DNA from: Sambucus nigra
Taxonomy: Eukaryota > Streptophyta > Magnoliopsida > Dipsacales > Adoxaceae
Length of the DNA stretch: 64,000 nucleotides
Assembly: GCA_949130495.1 (NCBI GenBank)
Contig: OX422216.1
Coordinates: 97,967,967-98,031,966 of the forward strand
Reading direction: 5' to 3'
In this document: piece by piece, positions 12,100 to 23,103 of the stretch
Numbering within the stretch: position 1 is the stretch's first letter
How the letters are laid out: the number at the start of each line of letters is the position of its first letter
Program-made: the position numbers and the translations under genes
Notes under the pieces: generated by a model
What the model saw: the letters and a program-made list of their open reading frames with translations, nothing else
Told to the model about the DNA's origin: nothing
Database searches by the model: none

Positions 12100-13130
12100 C
12101 TCTCCGAGAACTATGTGGATTGCACTCACATGTCCCATCACCTGAAGTTTCGTCTACCCAAGAAGTTAAGAATACCTGATATAGATCATTTCGAAGGAAG
12201 TGAGCCTCCCATTCCACATTTATGAAATTATCACTGAACCATGAGTTTATTGGGAACCACTGAAGAAATTATGGCTCAAATGTTTCAATAAACCCTCAAA
12301 GAGTGCACCCTCCATTGGTTATAGTCTCTAGAAGAATCTCAAATCTAAAGTTGGAAGGATGCTGCTCATTAATTCATGGCTCAATATAAGTACAATGAAG
12401 TGTTGGAAGTGACCCATTGTTATCCTAAGATGATCAAACAAGGCCTAGAAGAATTTGTCAATAACTTTGTTGTCAGATGGAAAGAGAAGGATACAATCAA
12501 TACTAACCATCCGTTAGAGGAGGAACAAGTAAGTACCGTGAAGAATAACTTCTTGCCTCATTTCAAAAAATACCATGTTCAGGAAATATTATCCTCATTT
12601 CATAGCTCTCTGAGAGACTGGGTTAGAGATCGAATAAAGTGCTGCTATTCAGAATGTGAAAACATAGTCAAAGTTAAATAAATCAGTTAGTCAGTTCACT
12701 CCCCAAAAATACGATAAGATTGCTACTTCCATCAATAACATATCATCCAATGCAATGTCTTCATGGAAACCCGAAGCTCGTCGTACTACTATCATAAAAG
12801 AGTACACCGAGCATCATGCTCCCATTTCCAAAGTATATTAATCCCTTGTCTTCACAATCTCATCAAACCATTAGACCCTCGTCCATTATCTATTCCCCTT
12901 CTTAGATATTTTAAGAATGATTATCATTGCAAATTTCATCAAATTACTGGGCGTACCACTGATCAGTGTCACCACCTCAAGAATGTTGTACAAGGTCTCA
13001 TTGAGAAAAGAATTATCTCTCCTCCCGTGGAGATAAAATCCAAACACTACCTAAAATCCTCTACTTGTACATCAGGTTGGCATAAATGCATAATCATTGA
13101 TGAAGATTCTAACTTAGACCCCTCAACAAA
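12100..13130 (+). pseudogene. Tat-lineage gag relic (capsid plus zinc motif)
   Basis: This plus-strand stretch parallels the gag of the Tat element at 48766-46984. In order it shows IPDIDHFEGSEPPIPHL (about 12173-12225), MAQYKYNEVLEVTH (12376), HPLEEEQVSTVKNNFLPHF, NLIKPLDPRPLSIPLLRYF, and then CKFHQITGRTTDQC, the Cys-His motif near 12930-12975. The matching Tat residues are CAFHQTAGHTTDQC; the second histidine has become arginine. It ends at DSNLDPST (about 13128), exactly where the Tat copy has NSNFDPLT. Stops occur at about 12230-12370 and the frame shifts near 12690. Gag forms the retrotransposon capsid. No LTR or pol flanks it, so it is an isolated fragment. Confidence 0.8.
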
Positions 13131-14128
13131 AATCCTCAAACAGTGGAACTGTACCAATCTTGTGTTAATCCTAAAGACTAGTTCACCCTTCTCTATGAGT
13201 GAGTTTAGACCAATTGCATGCTGCAAATCAATTTACAAATGTATTTCAAAGGTGATTGTTAATAGACTCAAACCCATCATACATCCCCTCATAAATGAAG
13301 GACAATCTGCCATGGTTCATGGTATATCCATTGGGGATAACATTCTAACAATGCATGAGCTTATGTGTAATTATCATAGGAACCAAGGCCCCCTAGATGT
13401 GCAATGAAAATTTCATCCTTAAGGCTTATCATTCTGTAAATTGGAATTTTCTTCTCTAAATTCTCTTCCACATGGGTTTCCCTCCTACCTTCATTTGTTG
13501 GATAAAAGAATGTATCACCACTGCCAACTTCTCCATCATTATAAATGGCTCCTCCTATGATTTTTTTCCTACTAAAAGAGGATTGAGACAAGGAGATCCC
13601 CTTTTTTAGATCCTCTTCCTCTTCATTATGGAAGATTTTGCTAGTCTTCTTGATCTGCATACTAGATCCCCCTTCTTCACCTTCCACCCTAAATGTAAAG
13701 AGCTTAATATCAACCATGTTTTTTTGCTGATGATCTTTTTATTCTTGTTGGTGCTGATATCAACTCCATCTCTATTATCAATACTGTCATTCAAGATTTT
13801 AGTGTTATGTCTAGACAGCCCCCCCCCCCCCCAACACTATGAAAAGCTCCTTATTTGTTGTTGGTATCTACTCTGAGGAGAGCATCTCCATATCTAACCT
13901 CTTGGGCTTCTGTGTGGGTCATCTACCCATCAAATACCTTGGAGTGCCCCTTATCTCTACTAAATTGAAGTATGAGGATTGTCTACCCCTCATTTATAAG
14001 ATAACTAATAGAGTCAAAAGCTGAACAAATCGCTTCCTTAGCTATGATGGTAGGTTAAACCTAGTGACTTCAGTTCTTTTTAGCATGCAAATCTATTGAG
14101 CTAGTATCTTCATTTTGCCCAAGCGTAC
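13131..14128 (+). pseudogene. LINE ORF2 reverse-transcriptase segment, part 1 (continues at 28435)
   Basis: Begins abruptly at KILKQWNCTNLVLI, directly after gag-derived codons and in the same frame. It continues with FRPIACCKSIYKCISKVIVN and RLKPIIHPLINEGQSAMV, both L1 reverse-transcriptase blocks. A frameshifted part follows (13420-13700), then the catalytic FADDLFIL at about 13723. The last blocks are LPIKYLGVPLISTKL (about 13926) and the decayed ASIFILPKRT, ending at 14128. The next LINE residues (TTNEINTILRRFIWSGP) are found at 28435, beyond the Athila-like insertion. A run of about 14 C residues lies at 13819-13832. Several frameshifts and stops make it inactive. Confidence 0.85.
14124..14128 (+). 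repeat. Target-site duplication CGTAC (left)
   Basis: Five bases CGTAC precede the left LTR and recur at 28430-28434. Removing 14129-28434 rejoins the LINE reading. Confidence 0.85.
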
Positions 14129-15586
14129 TGATAGACAGGGTTTCGCCGCGGCGCGAGAGTCACCTATGCGCCGGTCATTTTATATTCGGCTCACCTGAAC
14201 TATACAAAAACCTAAATTACGACTACACTCAGCTGGTGAGTACAGCGGTAAGTCGGGTATCAAATCCACAGGGAATGTTTGATAGATCGTAACGAATTAT
14301 GAATTCAGGAATAAAAGTGTAAAAGGGTGATGTATAAATGTAAATGAAAGAAAAGAGAAGTTAAGTCTAAATAAAGTAAAGCGAGGATCGGGATATCATC
14401 CTACCATTCGGATCGAAACCACTACTAATCAAGATTCCGGCTCGAAAGAAATTTAATCGAGCATTATCAATTAAACATAAACTTCACACAATAAGGAATT
14501 TAAGCCAAAGTTGCGAGAATAAACACATAACCGAAAATTGATCGCACGCGGCTTAAACTCGAATTATCGCTTTAAACACTAACGATGCATGACATAGAAA
14601 GTTAAACGCATAATAATCCGACTTTAATTCACGCGGGTTCAATTAAACGCAATTTTGTACAAAACCTAATTTTCGGAGCTCGGGGCCCGAAAATGGCGGA
14701 AATGAAATCCCGACCCTATTTATCTAAGGGTGCATAATGAATTAAACTAAATTATGTTAATTAAACTAGGAAAGCAAGAATTAAAGCATGTAAAGTAGTT
14801 AGAAAGCATGGAAACTAAATTACAAAACAAGGAAAGATGAAGAACAAACTATATTAATGGAAATGGAAGTGAATAGTTCAATCTTACAAAACCACATGGG
14901 TTGTCAATCCAAGAAGAAGATAAAATAAACTCTCCAAACCAAACCCTAACTAAAACTATCTATATCAGAATATGAGAGTGTGTATATATCTCTTATTACA
15001 ACCAAAATTAGCTTATATAGTAAGTTGGAATAAAAGAAAAGAAGAAAGAAAAAAAGGGAAAATATCTGCTGGAAAAAATAGGGGATCGATCGATCGACCC
15101 CTGTGGTCGATCGATCGACAGTTAAAATCGTGGCCAAAATATGAAGGATCGATCGATCAACCCCTAGGCTCGATCGATCGATCAAGCAGGGCAGCCTGCG
15201 AATCCCCTATTTTGGCATGCTTTCCATCGTCGCTCAATTCACCGTAACTTTGTCATACGGACTCGGAATCACGCACCGTTCACGGACACGCGAAGCTTGC
15301 ACGGAGGGCTACAACTTCCATGAAGATGTTGGGCCAGGTGACCAATCTGTAAAAAACTAAAATGCCCTTGAACGTGCGGTTGCGTACGAAAATTGAGCGG
15401 AATGCGTCTGAATCCCATACTTGGTACCTAAATACCTACAGAAGCCCAATTATACCTCATATAGCATGTTATCAATATAAACCGAGGTTGTCTAGTTAAC
15501 GGGCTTAAATATAGAGATTAAGGCACCCGAGGGGGCTAAAATGCGTAGGTTCGGAGGATGAAATACGCAATATTTGCGTATCATCA
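14129..15586 (-). repeat. LTR1 (3' LTR of the Athila-like composite)
   Basis: Plus-strand TGATAGACAGGG... to ...GCGTATCATCA. The first 1.15 kb is nearly identical to LTR3, but the last about 280 bases match LTR2 instead (CCAATCTGTAAA, CTAAAATGCCCTTGAACG), so this LTR is a mosaic. Confidence 0.9.
15083..15186. repeat. CGATCGATCGA cluster with inverted arms (LTR1)
   Basis: Four GATCGATCGATC blocks separated by short spacers. The first pair (about 15084-15098 and 15107-15119) is arranged as an inverted repeat around CCCCTGTGG, and similar pairing is possible for the second. The block recurs in LTR2, LTR3, segment A and in the unrelated solo LTR. Confidence 0.85.
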
Positions 15587-17950
15587 CACCCCCTAACTTA
15601 CACATTGCTAGTCCCTAGCAATGAAATAGGATGCAACAAGAAGAACAAGTAAACCAAAACAGGAGAAAGTACAAAAGTATGGTATAAAAGCAATAAAAAT
15701 ATAAGGCCACTTTCACGGGCGATTCGATTGCATTTAGCATATGCAATAAGCCGTTAAACCCCTAGGTTACCCTAGTGGACGAGTGTCGTCTCGTGAGGAT
15801 TTTCAGGGATGAAACCCACAAACATCATAAAGTTTCCTCAAAATAGGCCCAATCAAGTAAGACAAACTCATCAGTGCGAACAAGATTTCAACATGTTATT
15901 AGCATAGCAAACGAATTCGCGTGAGAAGTCCGTAGTTATTAACATTATCGAATGAACCTCAATGAATTGAAACTCTAACATGTGGGGGGGAGTGAGCATA
16001 TGAAAAGTATGATTTGGAAAAAAAACTTAAATAAATCGGATACTAAATATCAAAGCATGCATAAAAGTCAATCCTCACGGTCATTACACTCATCAAATGA
16101 AATCACTTGAAACAGGGAGGTAACACACAGGACATGCGGGCATAAGGAGTAAATGTAAAGGGAAACTAGGTCGCGCACATGTCACAATTGAAGAACGCTA
16201 TATAGGAAATAAAAATTGCAATCTCAGTGAAAGGATACTGCACATATAAAAGAGGCGAAATGCATTTTCACAGATTATCAAAACTATTTAAACATTTGAA
16301 TTACATCAACTTAAGATCACATAGGACTTGTATAGGGTTGTAATGTAGGCTAGGTTAGGGTACGAAATGAAAGAGATGTATATATGGATTCAAAGTGTTT
16401 GGGGATGAAACTCGGAATAATGGGAAAAAGTGGCCAATATCAAAAGTGGACAAATGATGTCCAAATAAGCATTAGATATAACAATCGAGAGAGTAACAAG
16501 GATTATTGAAACACTACAAACAATATAAACAACTTTCTCTTTCTTTTTCTTTTCTTCCTTTTTCTCACTTTTTCTCTTTTGTTTTCTTTATTTTTCAACT
16601 TTCTCTTTTTCACTCTTTTTCTTTTCACTTCTTACTCTTTTCATGCTCAAATTTCAAACACAATACAATAATATCATCCAATCCCAAGCAGCAATCCAAA
16701 CAAGGGTATGTAAGGTAATATGTATGGTATAAAACTCCAATTTGGAGTTGGTTATGGGATTTTGGGTAATGAAAAGAAAGGCTAGTATTCAGGCTCAAGT
16801 GGGTTGACTAGGGAACATATAAATGGTGAGGTCAAGGTCATATGGGTGATATACAAAGATGGCCTATGATCATTTCAAAAAGTTTACACAATTTTCGAGT
16901 CAAAATAATAAATGAAAATCATGCTCAAGTAACACATTTTCAGTATGAACTCAATTAATGAACGGTCAATGAAAGAATAAAGAGATTACCAACGACTGTA
17001 ACGTTTTCAAAGAGGAAAGAAAGGTGTATAAACTCACAAATGAAGATAAGTCTCTAATCTCACTCGGTGTAAGTATATACAATGCAACAAAAGCATACCG
17101 AGTTATAAAAATCTTAAACCACATCAATATAACAAGAATGGTGCATGTGCTCACGGATTAAAGTTTAATTCATGAAGTTATTCATAATATCAATGATTTA
17201 GGGACTAAAATCTAATAACTTCTAAAATCGAGAACATGCATCGTTGAATTGTCTATTTAATCAGGCAATTATTAAAATTTATCATCGGAAACAAGGGCAA
17301 AATGCCCAATAAAGGAGAAAAAAGAAAGAAAATATTTTTGAAAATTTTCAAATTTTTAACAAAAACATGCTTTGTAACTAAATTGTAATCAAATCCAAGG
17401 ACTAAACAGAAAAATAGATAGAATATCCTACACCCCCTAACTTGAATGTTGCATTGTCCCCAATGTGTCCATTAAAGAACGCAACACAAAGCTAGGAAAA
17501 GAATGATATTACCCAAATGTGGAGCGATCTCCATAAGTACAAGTCCAAATGAAGCTGCAAAACAAGTTAGTGCAAAGGATATGAAGAATATGTACCGATG
17601 TATTAAGTTAAGAGAATCTATGTCACAAGTCACAATAATATAGAGGAGCTGAAGTGCAAATACTAGATAAATTGATGGTGAACTTTTTGATTTTATAAAA
17701 TGGAAGGTCACACACATCAAAATCCAATAAACAACCACAAACTACATTTTCATTTCTCATTTCATAAGTTCAATACAAAAACACTTAATACATTACAACT
17801 AGTGAAATGAAAGAAATACAAATAAAAATAAAAAGTACAATATAATATCCGATCCCAGAATACAAAAATAACCCAGTATAGCAGCAGCCTAGTGGCCGGA
17901 ACCACTAGGATCAGAGGGGTCCTGAAAATGAGGAGGCAGCGGTGTGTCGG
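15587..17950 (-). other. 3' non-coding region of segment A, beginning with a polypurine tract
   Basis: The minus strand next to LTR1 reads GTTAGGGGGTG, a purine tract suited to priming plus-strand synthesis. The rest parallels 23104-25560 in segment B: TAGTCCCTAGCAATG, the T/C-rich CTTTCTTTTTCTTTTC tract near 16540, and CATGCATC...GGGCAATTATT near 17240. No gene is seen in either copy; the two small frames here (16506-16718, 17472-17738) are not conserved. Confidence 0.7.
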
Positions 17951-19123
17951 AATCACTGCGCTGCAGATAAAGATCTCTCATCATCCGCTGCATCATCCGA
18001 TAGTCCTGTCTGTGTTGTGCCCTCGCCTGCCTCTGCATGGCCCACTCCTATCGCTACTCGGCGTGAAACTGCTCCTGCTGAGCCTGCTGCTGTGCCCACT
18101 ACTACCGCTGCTCGCCTGCAACTGGTCCAGGAGGGACTCCCATTTAGCCCACCTGAGATGGGTCTGCTCCCAGTGCTGGTCCTGCACGGCCTGGAATGCC
18201 ACAAAGCGGGCATCATCATCAGTGTGAGGCGCGTGAGAACCCTCACCAGTCTCCATCTCCCGTATCTCGTCCTCCTCATCGTCCGGCTCATCAGCCACCT
18301 CCGCCCTCTGTCTCTTGTCGCCGGTTGCCCCCACTCGTGCTTAAGCATTTTTGAAATATTGTCCTTGGAGAGAAGCCCGAGTGGCTCATGCTTACGGTCA
18401 GCGTCCAACTCAGGGCAACCGTGCGATATACATATCTTCGTAATGAGGGAAGGAAAGGGAAGGGAATACCTCCAAGCAATCTCTTTAGCTGTCGCGCACA
18501 TCATGTCTAGAAAGATACTGGGCAAGCTGATATTGCCCAAACCATTAGTCATCGTGTAGATCAATGCGGCATGCTTGTGATGAACCTCTGACCGGTTGTT
18601 CGTCACCATGAAAGAGTGGACATTAATGTAGTGCAACAACCTCGGTAAGTCCTCCATTGCAGCCGAGCGAAAAGAACCCTTTTTCCATGCCTCACCCGGT
18701 GCAAGAGCCTCTATCAATGTCCCCCTGCCGAAGATGGTAATTGACCGAGTCGTCGGGGTGTGGCACACCCATGAAATCAGCCAAATCAAAAATGTTGAAG
18801 GGTATCCTCACCCCACGGACCATTGCCTCATATATAGTTGGCCCACTCCCCTTTATCTCTGCCAACGTCGCATAAAATATCCGGACTAGCTCTTCGTTGA
18901 TGCGCCCGTTGGTAGCAAGAAAGGGATCCCATTCCTGGCGGCGCAGACAAACACGCGCCTCCCGCGGTATATGCTCAATGGCCCACGCAAAATGATACCC
19001 AAGTGGACGCTCGGATGTGTGAAACTGGGTGCGGTACCGATCCCGCTCCTGATCGCAGCGGAACCCCTCAACGCCCCCGCCGGGCATACACCTAGTACAG
19101 TTGTATTTCTTCGACGGTGCCAT
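17950..19123 (-). pseudogene. Gag-like 'putative plant transposon protein' of the Athila-like element
   Basis: The minus frame starts ATG at 19123 (MAPSKKYNCTRCMPGG). Its first 130 residues contain IEHIPREARVCLRRQEW, LVRIFYATLAEIKG and AMVRGVRIPFNIFDLADFMG. This resembles the domain found in Athila ORF1 products and annotated as putative plant transposon protein, where a (V/M)RG-(V/I)PF block follows an FYA-L block. The frame shifts near 18740, continues for about 130 residues (LLHYINVHSFMVTNN, IYTMTNGLGNISLPSIFLD), then shifts back near 18340 into an acidic tail (EVADEPDDEEDEIREMETGE) with a possible coiled coil (QAVQDQHWEQTHLRWAKWES). The likely role is a structural protein of the particle. 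GC content is clearly higher than in the surrounding DNA. The homologous gene is missing from segment B. Confidence 0.6.
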
Positions 19124-19199
19124 TTCAACCTACAAAATAAGAATTAGGCAATACAAAAAAAAAATGTAAGCACAATTAATGGTTAGTTAGTGTACAAGT

Positions 19200-20340
19200 T
19201 GAAATGGAGGTGCAAGTGCGCAAAACCGAGGTGAAAAATTACAACATTGCGATAAAAAATGTTAAAATGCGACAAGGAATGAAAATCACCCAAGTGTGCG
19301 CCAAAATGGGGTTGAAAACTGTTTGGGGCATTTTAGCGAACATTTGGCGTGCGCATTGTGCGTTAAGGTTGAACAATACCATTTTGAACCAACGAAATCG
19401 CCCCACTCATGAACAAAACAACAATGCAGCAATATACATGTGTTCATGAGTGGATTTTCAACAAGAATCATGAGAAAAATCGGTTGGAACAACAAAAATC
19501 AGGGGTAAAACCAACACATTCACTATATGTCAAAATATGGATAAACATTGAATACATGACAAAATAGCAGCAAAATCTACAAAAACAATGTAAAGTAGGA
19601 ATGATTATACCTTTGTAGTGTAGAAATTGGATGAAAAAAAAAAGATATGTGTTGGGGGGGATTCTAGGGCACGAAACAGTTTAGTAGAAGAGGAGAGGAA
19701 ATAAGGAAATGGGAAAAAAAAACTAGGCAGATTCGGCCTTTAACTGCTCGATCGATCGATCAAGCCTGGGCCTTCGATCGATCGATCAAGCAGGTCCAGG
19801 CACACTGCTTTCCTTTTTTTAAAGGGGGGAGGGAATTGCAAATATGGGAAAAATGGGGGGTTTAAGTATAATATAAATATATATATAGTAAATATATATA
19901 TATAAATATGAAATAAAAATATAAATATAAAAATAAAAATAAAAATAAAAATAAAAATAAAAATAAAAATAAAAATAAAATTAATTACACATAGGCTTAA
20001 ATATACACACAAAAAGGCCTCTGGTAACCAAAAAATAAAAATATGTACAATGAGCAACACACACGCATGGTCACGAAAAAATGAAAAATAAAATAAAAGA
20101 AAAAATAGAAAAACAAATGCATATGCGTGAGGATGCGCGTGTGAAAAACAAAGGAAAAAATGTTTTTACGACTGTTTTGATTGTTTTCTTAAGAAATGCG
20201 TGCCGGGATGCATAGTCTCCGCAAATTCAAGTGCGTTGAACCTACAAAAGAGTTAGAACCAAGCATACAAAAAGAAATAAAAAGAGATTAACTAATTACA
20301 CTAGGCTAATATTAAGAAAAACAAAAATGAAGAAGTTAGT
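19200..20340. other. Segment A linker with microsatellite and CGATCG cluster
   Basis: No gene seen. 19747-19790 carries two CGATCGATCGATCAAGC blocks like those in the LTRs. 19900-19981 is an (AAAAAT)n microsatellite. The remainder is A-rich and unrecognised. Confidence 0.6.
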
Positions 20341-20372
20341 ATATACAACCTACACTTAGGATGTGCAATTAA

Positions 20373-21391
20373 CTATATACTAAAAGTTGAAACTTTTGAG
20401 GGTCCATCTAAAACACAATTTGAATTTGGCAGATCAACGGCGGACCCTCCCGAACATGCATGCCTCCCGAAAAATAGGAATTCCGTTCGAACGACGAAAG
20501 GCGTGTGGAAGGCAAGAAAACATGAATCAACTCCCGAGTATTTTAAAGTTGGAACGGGAGGCGGCGCACATGAGGGCAAAGATGCCGTTATGGAAAGCGG
20601 ATCGAGCGAGTACTCCTCATCGGTGAAAAGGTTTGGAACTAAAAAGTTTTGAACCGATTCATCGGGTACTCGAATTGGTACGACAGTATATAATGAAGAT
20701 GGGGATGAAAGAAATCCAATCTCAGGCGATGAGTGATCATCGCTTGAAAATAGAATTTCGGAAGAAATAGGATCGTTTACAATGAAACTTTCTTCTTGGA
20801 AAATCAAAGAAGAAACGAATTCATTGCAAATAGATACTATGCCCTTTTCATCCTCTACTATACCGTGGGTCAAGTCAAGGATGATTTGTTCCAAAGTAGG
20901 AACGAAGTCCTCATTTGGTTCAAAACAGTCCTCGACTTCGACAGTCTCCGAAGAAAAGTCATCGTCGGATTCAAATAGTAAATCCAACTCGTGTTCCCCA
21001 CAACGATTTTCTTCCCGATAACGTTCTTCAATCCTCTCATTTTCAAGCATATGCAATCCCTCACCGAATGTCATAGGGCGAGGAACGGATTCTTGAAAAT
21101 GGGAAGTTTGGAAATTGTCCTCGGGACTACACTCAAAATCATTAACATAGGAATTTTGAAAATGATTACAATTTGTTTCAAAATTCTTATCATAAGGATC
21201 TTGCGACCCAAAATCAGAATGATCATGCACAAAATTTCTGTAATCCAAACTTTGAATTTCGTAATACTCACCCAATGTCATTTTAGATGTTGCAACTTTT
21301 TGGGATTTTAAGTATTCACCGAAAGTCAAAGGTTTACCGGAATTTTAAGAATTATCATTACGATTCCCAAAAAAGTTAGAATAAGACATTC
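20373..21391 (-). pseudogene. Unrecognised acidic protein, copy A (TFGE repeat ORF)
   Basis: The minus-strand start at 21391 (MSYSNFFGN) matches the start of copy B. After 14 residues comes an in-frame TAA; the frame then stays open for 318 residues to 20373. The motif TFGEYL or TLGEYY occurs near residues 22 and 37 and as TFGEGL near 106, so the N-terminal third is a weak repeat. It is followed by REENRCGEHELDLLFESDDD, a very acidic centre (EVEDCFEPNEDFVPTLEQII) and a Ser/Asp-rich stretch. The C-terminal part is Pro-rich (SCAPPPVPTLK) and ends with FFGRHAC. It has no membrane segment or zinc motif and resembles no family I know. It begins about 200 bases downstream of LTR2 in the direction of transcription. 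Conservation between two diverged internal segments implies that it was once under selection. Confidence 0.55.
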
Positions 21392-21569
21392 TTACCCCAA
21401 CGAAGGCTAGAGAGGACGGCTTCCACAAAGAAGATGTGCGACGGTGAATTCAAGCGTTCCTAGGCGCTCAAATGTATAAGTCCTGCAGAAAGGGTTAAAA
21501 GAAAGAATACAAATACAAAGAAAAGATTACTACGAACTAATAAGTCAATTACAATCTATAACAAAACAG

Positions 21570-21587
21570 TCCCCGGCAACAACGCCA
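21570..21587 (-). promoter_or_regulatory. Primer binding site next to LTR2 (tRNA-Asp type, one change)
   Basis: Minus strand TGGCGTTGTTGCCGGGGA, two bases inside LTR2. Compared with the copy beside LTR3 it has GTT in place of GCC, probably decay. Confidence 0.75.
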
Positions 21588-21589
21588 TT

Positions 21590-23103
21590 TGATTAAGTGC
21601 GAAAAGTAGCGCGTGTAAAGACGCTAATCGTTGTTTTCGTTTCGCCAACTCAATACAAAAACCTAAACTACGACTACACTCAACGGGTGAGTATAGCGGT
21701 AAGTCGGGCATCGAAAATCCACAGAGACGAGTTGCTAGAATTTATAAGGTTTAATACTCCGAAATAAAAGTGTAAAAGATGATTACAAACTAAAAGGAAA
21801 AGTTAATCTAGGCAATGTGTTGAAACTAGATTATGAAACCGAGTAAAACTATAGGTTGCGTCGAATATCCCTCACCCGAGTTAATTAGTATAAAATGGTC
21901 ACATGGGTCGACGAGTTATTACAAATGTGTCTCGTTTCGGCAGTTAATTAAATCAAGGGTTGTTACGCCCTAAATCATCATAAAAGCCAAATAAGATTTT
22001 GGCATCAACAAATATCCCGAAAATTACGCGCTAAAGGTCGTAAGCACGGGACATACATGATATTCCCCATCAAATCTCCTAGGTGTAATAACTAGGACAA
22101 CGCACCCGAAATAGACCCGTAAACTCCATCACCAAAGCAAAGCAACGCATCAACCCGAGTGAGTTCAATTCAAACACAACCTAATTTAAATTACCTAGAA
22201 AGCATCGTAAAAAGGCGATAAATGGAAAGCGATAAATAAACGCGGTAAATCTATACTAGAAAGCGTGTAAATCAAAGCATGTAAATAAAGCAAGAAAACC
22301 TAAATTAGAAAGCTTGTAAATTAACTAGAAAGCAAGAAATGAAGAAATACAAACTATATTAATGGAGAGGATAATGAATAGTCAACATTCAAGCCCAAAA
22401 ATGTGTCAATCCAAGAAGAAATGAAGAAGAACTAAGAAAATCACCCAAACCCTAACTATTCTATCTTCTAAAACTCTCTAAAAACGTTCACCCCTGTTTA
22501 TTACATCAAAATTGGCTTATATACCAAGTGGGAATTAAATTAGAAAAGAAAAGAGAAAAAAAAAAGAAATGCAAAATATCTGCAGAAAAATAGAGCATCG
22601 ATCGATCGATGATTTTGGTCGATCGATCGATCAAGGCCAAATTTTGGCAATTTAATAAAGTCGATCGATCGACCAAAATCGTCGATCGATCGATCAAGCA
22701 GGGGCAGCACACTGCATTGCTGTTTTGGAAACCAAGCTTTTCTTGTCCGCTGAAATCACCGTAACTTCTTCGTTATGAATCGGAATCGCGCACCGTTTGC
22801 GGCCACGCGAAGCTTGCGAGGAGGGCTACAACTTCCATGAAGATGTTGGGCCAGGTGACCAATCTGTAAATAACTAAAATGCCCTTGAACGTGCGGTTGC
22901 GTACGAAAATTGAGCGGAATGCGTCCGAATCCCATACTTGGTACCTAAATACCTACAGAAGCCCAATTATACCTCATATAGCATGTTATCAATATAAACC
23001 GAGGTTGTCTAGTTAACGGGCTTAAATATAGAGATTAAGGCACCCGAGGGGGCTAAAATGCGTAGGTTCGGAGGATGAAATACGCAATATTTGCGTATCA
23101 TCA
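21590..23103 (-). repeat. LTR2 (middle LTR of the composite)
   Basis: Begins TGATTAAGTGCG and ends GCGTATCATCA. The left two-thirds is only moderately similar to LTR1 and LTR3 (shared ACGACTACACTCA, GTAAGTCGGG). The last about 280 bases, from GGAGGGCTACAACTTCC, are nearly identical to LTR1. A CGATCGATCGAT cluster lies at 22596-22700. It belongs to a related but distinct subfamily. Confidence 0.85.
22596..22700. repeat. CGATCGATCGA cluster (LTR2)
   Basis: Four blocks of CGATCGATCGAT or variants, arranged in pairs with a GACCAAAATCG / CGATTTTGGTC relation between spacers, giving an inverted repeat. Confidence 0.8.

Noticed and set aside
15083..15186. CGATCGATCGA clusters as bacterial GATC methylation or contamination signal
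   Set aside because: They sit inside plant LTRs and recur at the same place in three LTRs; nothing bacterial surrounds them.
17953..18559. Plus-strand frames of 111 and 205 codons opposite the gag-like gene
   Set aside because: Shadows of the GC-rich minus-strand gag-like gene, whose residues are the ones that match a known domain.
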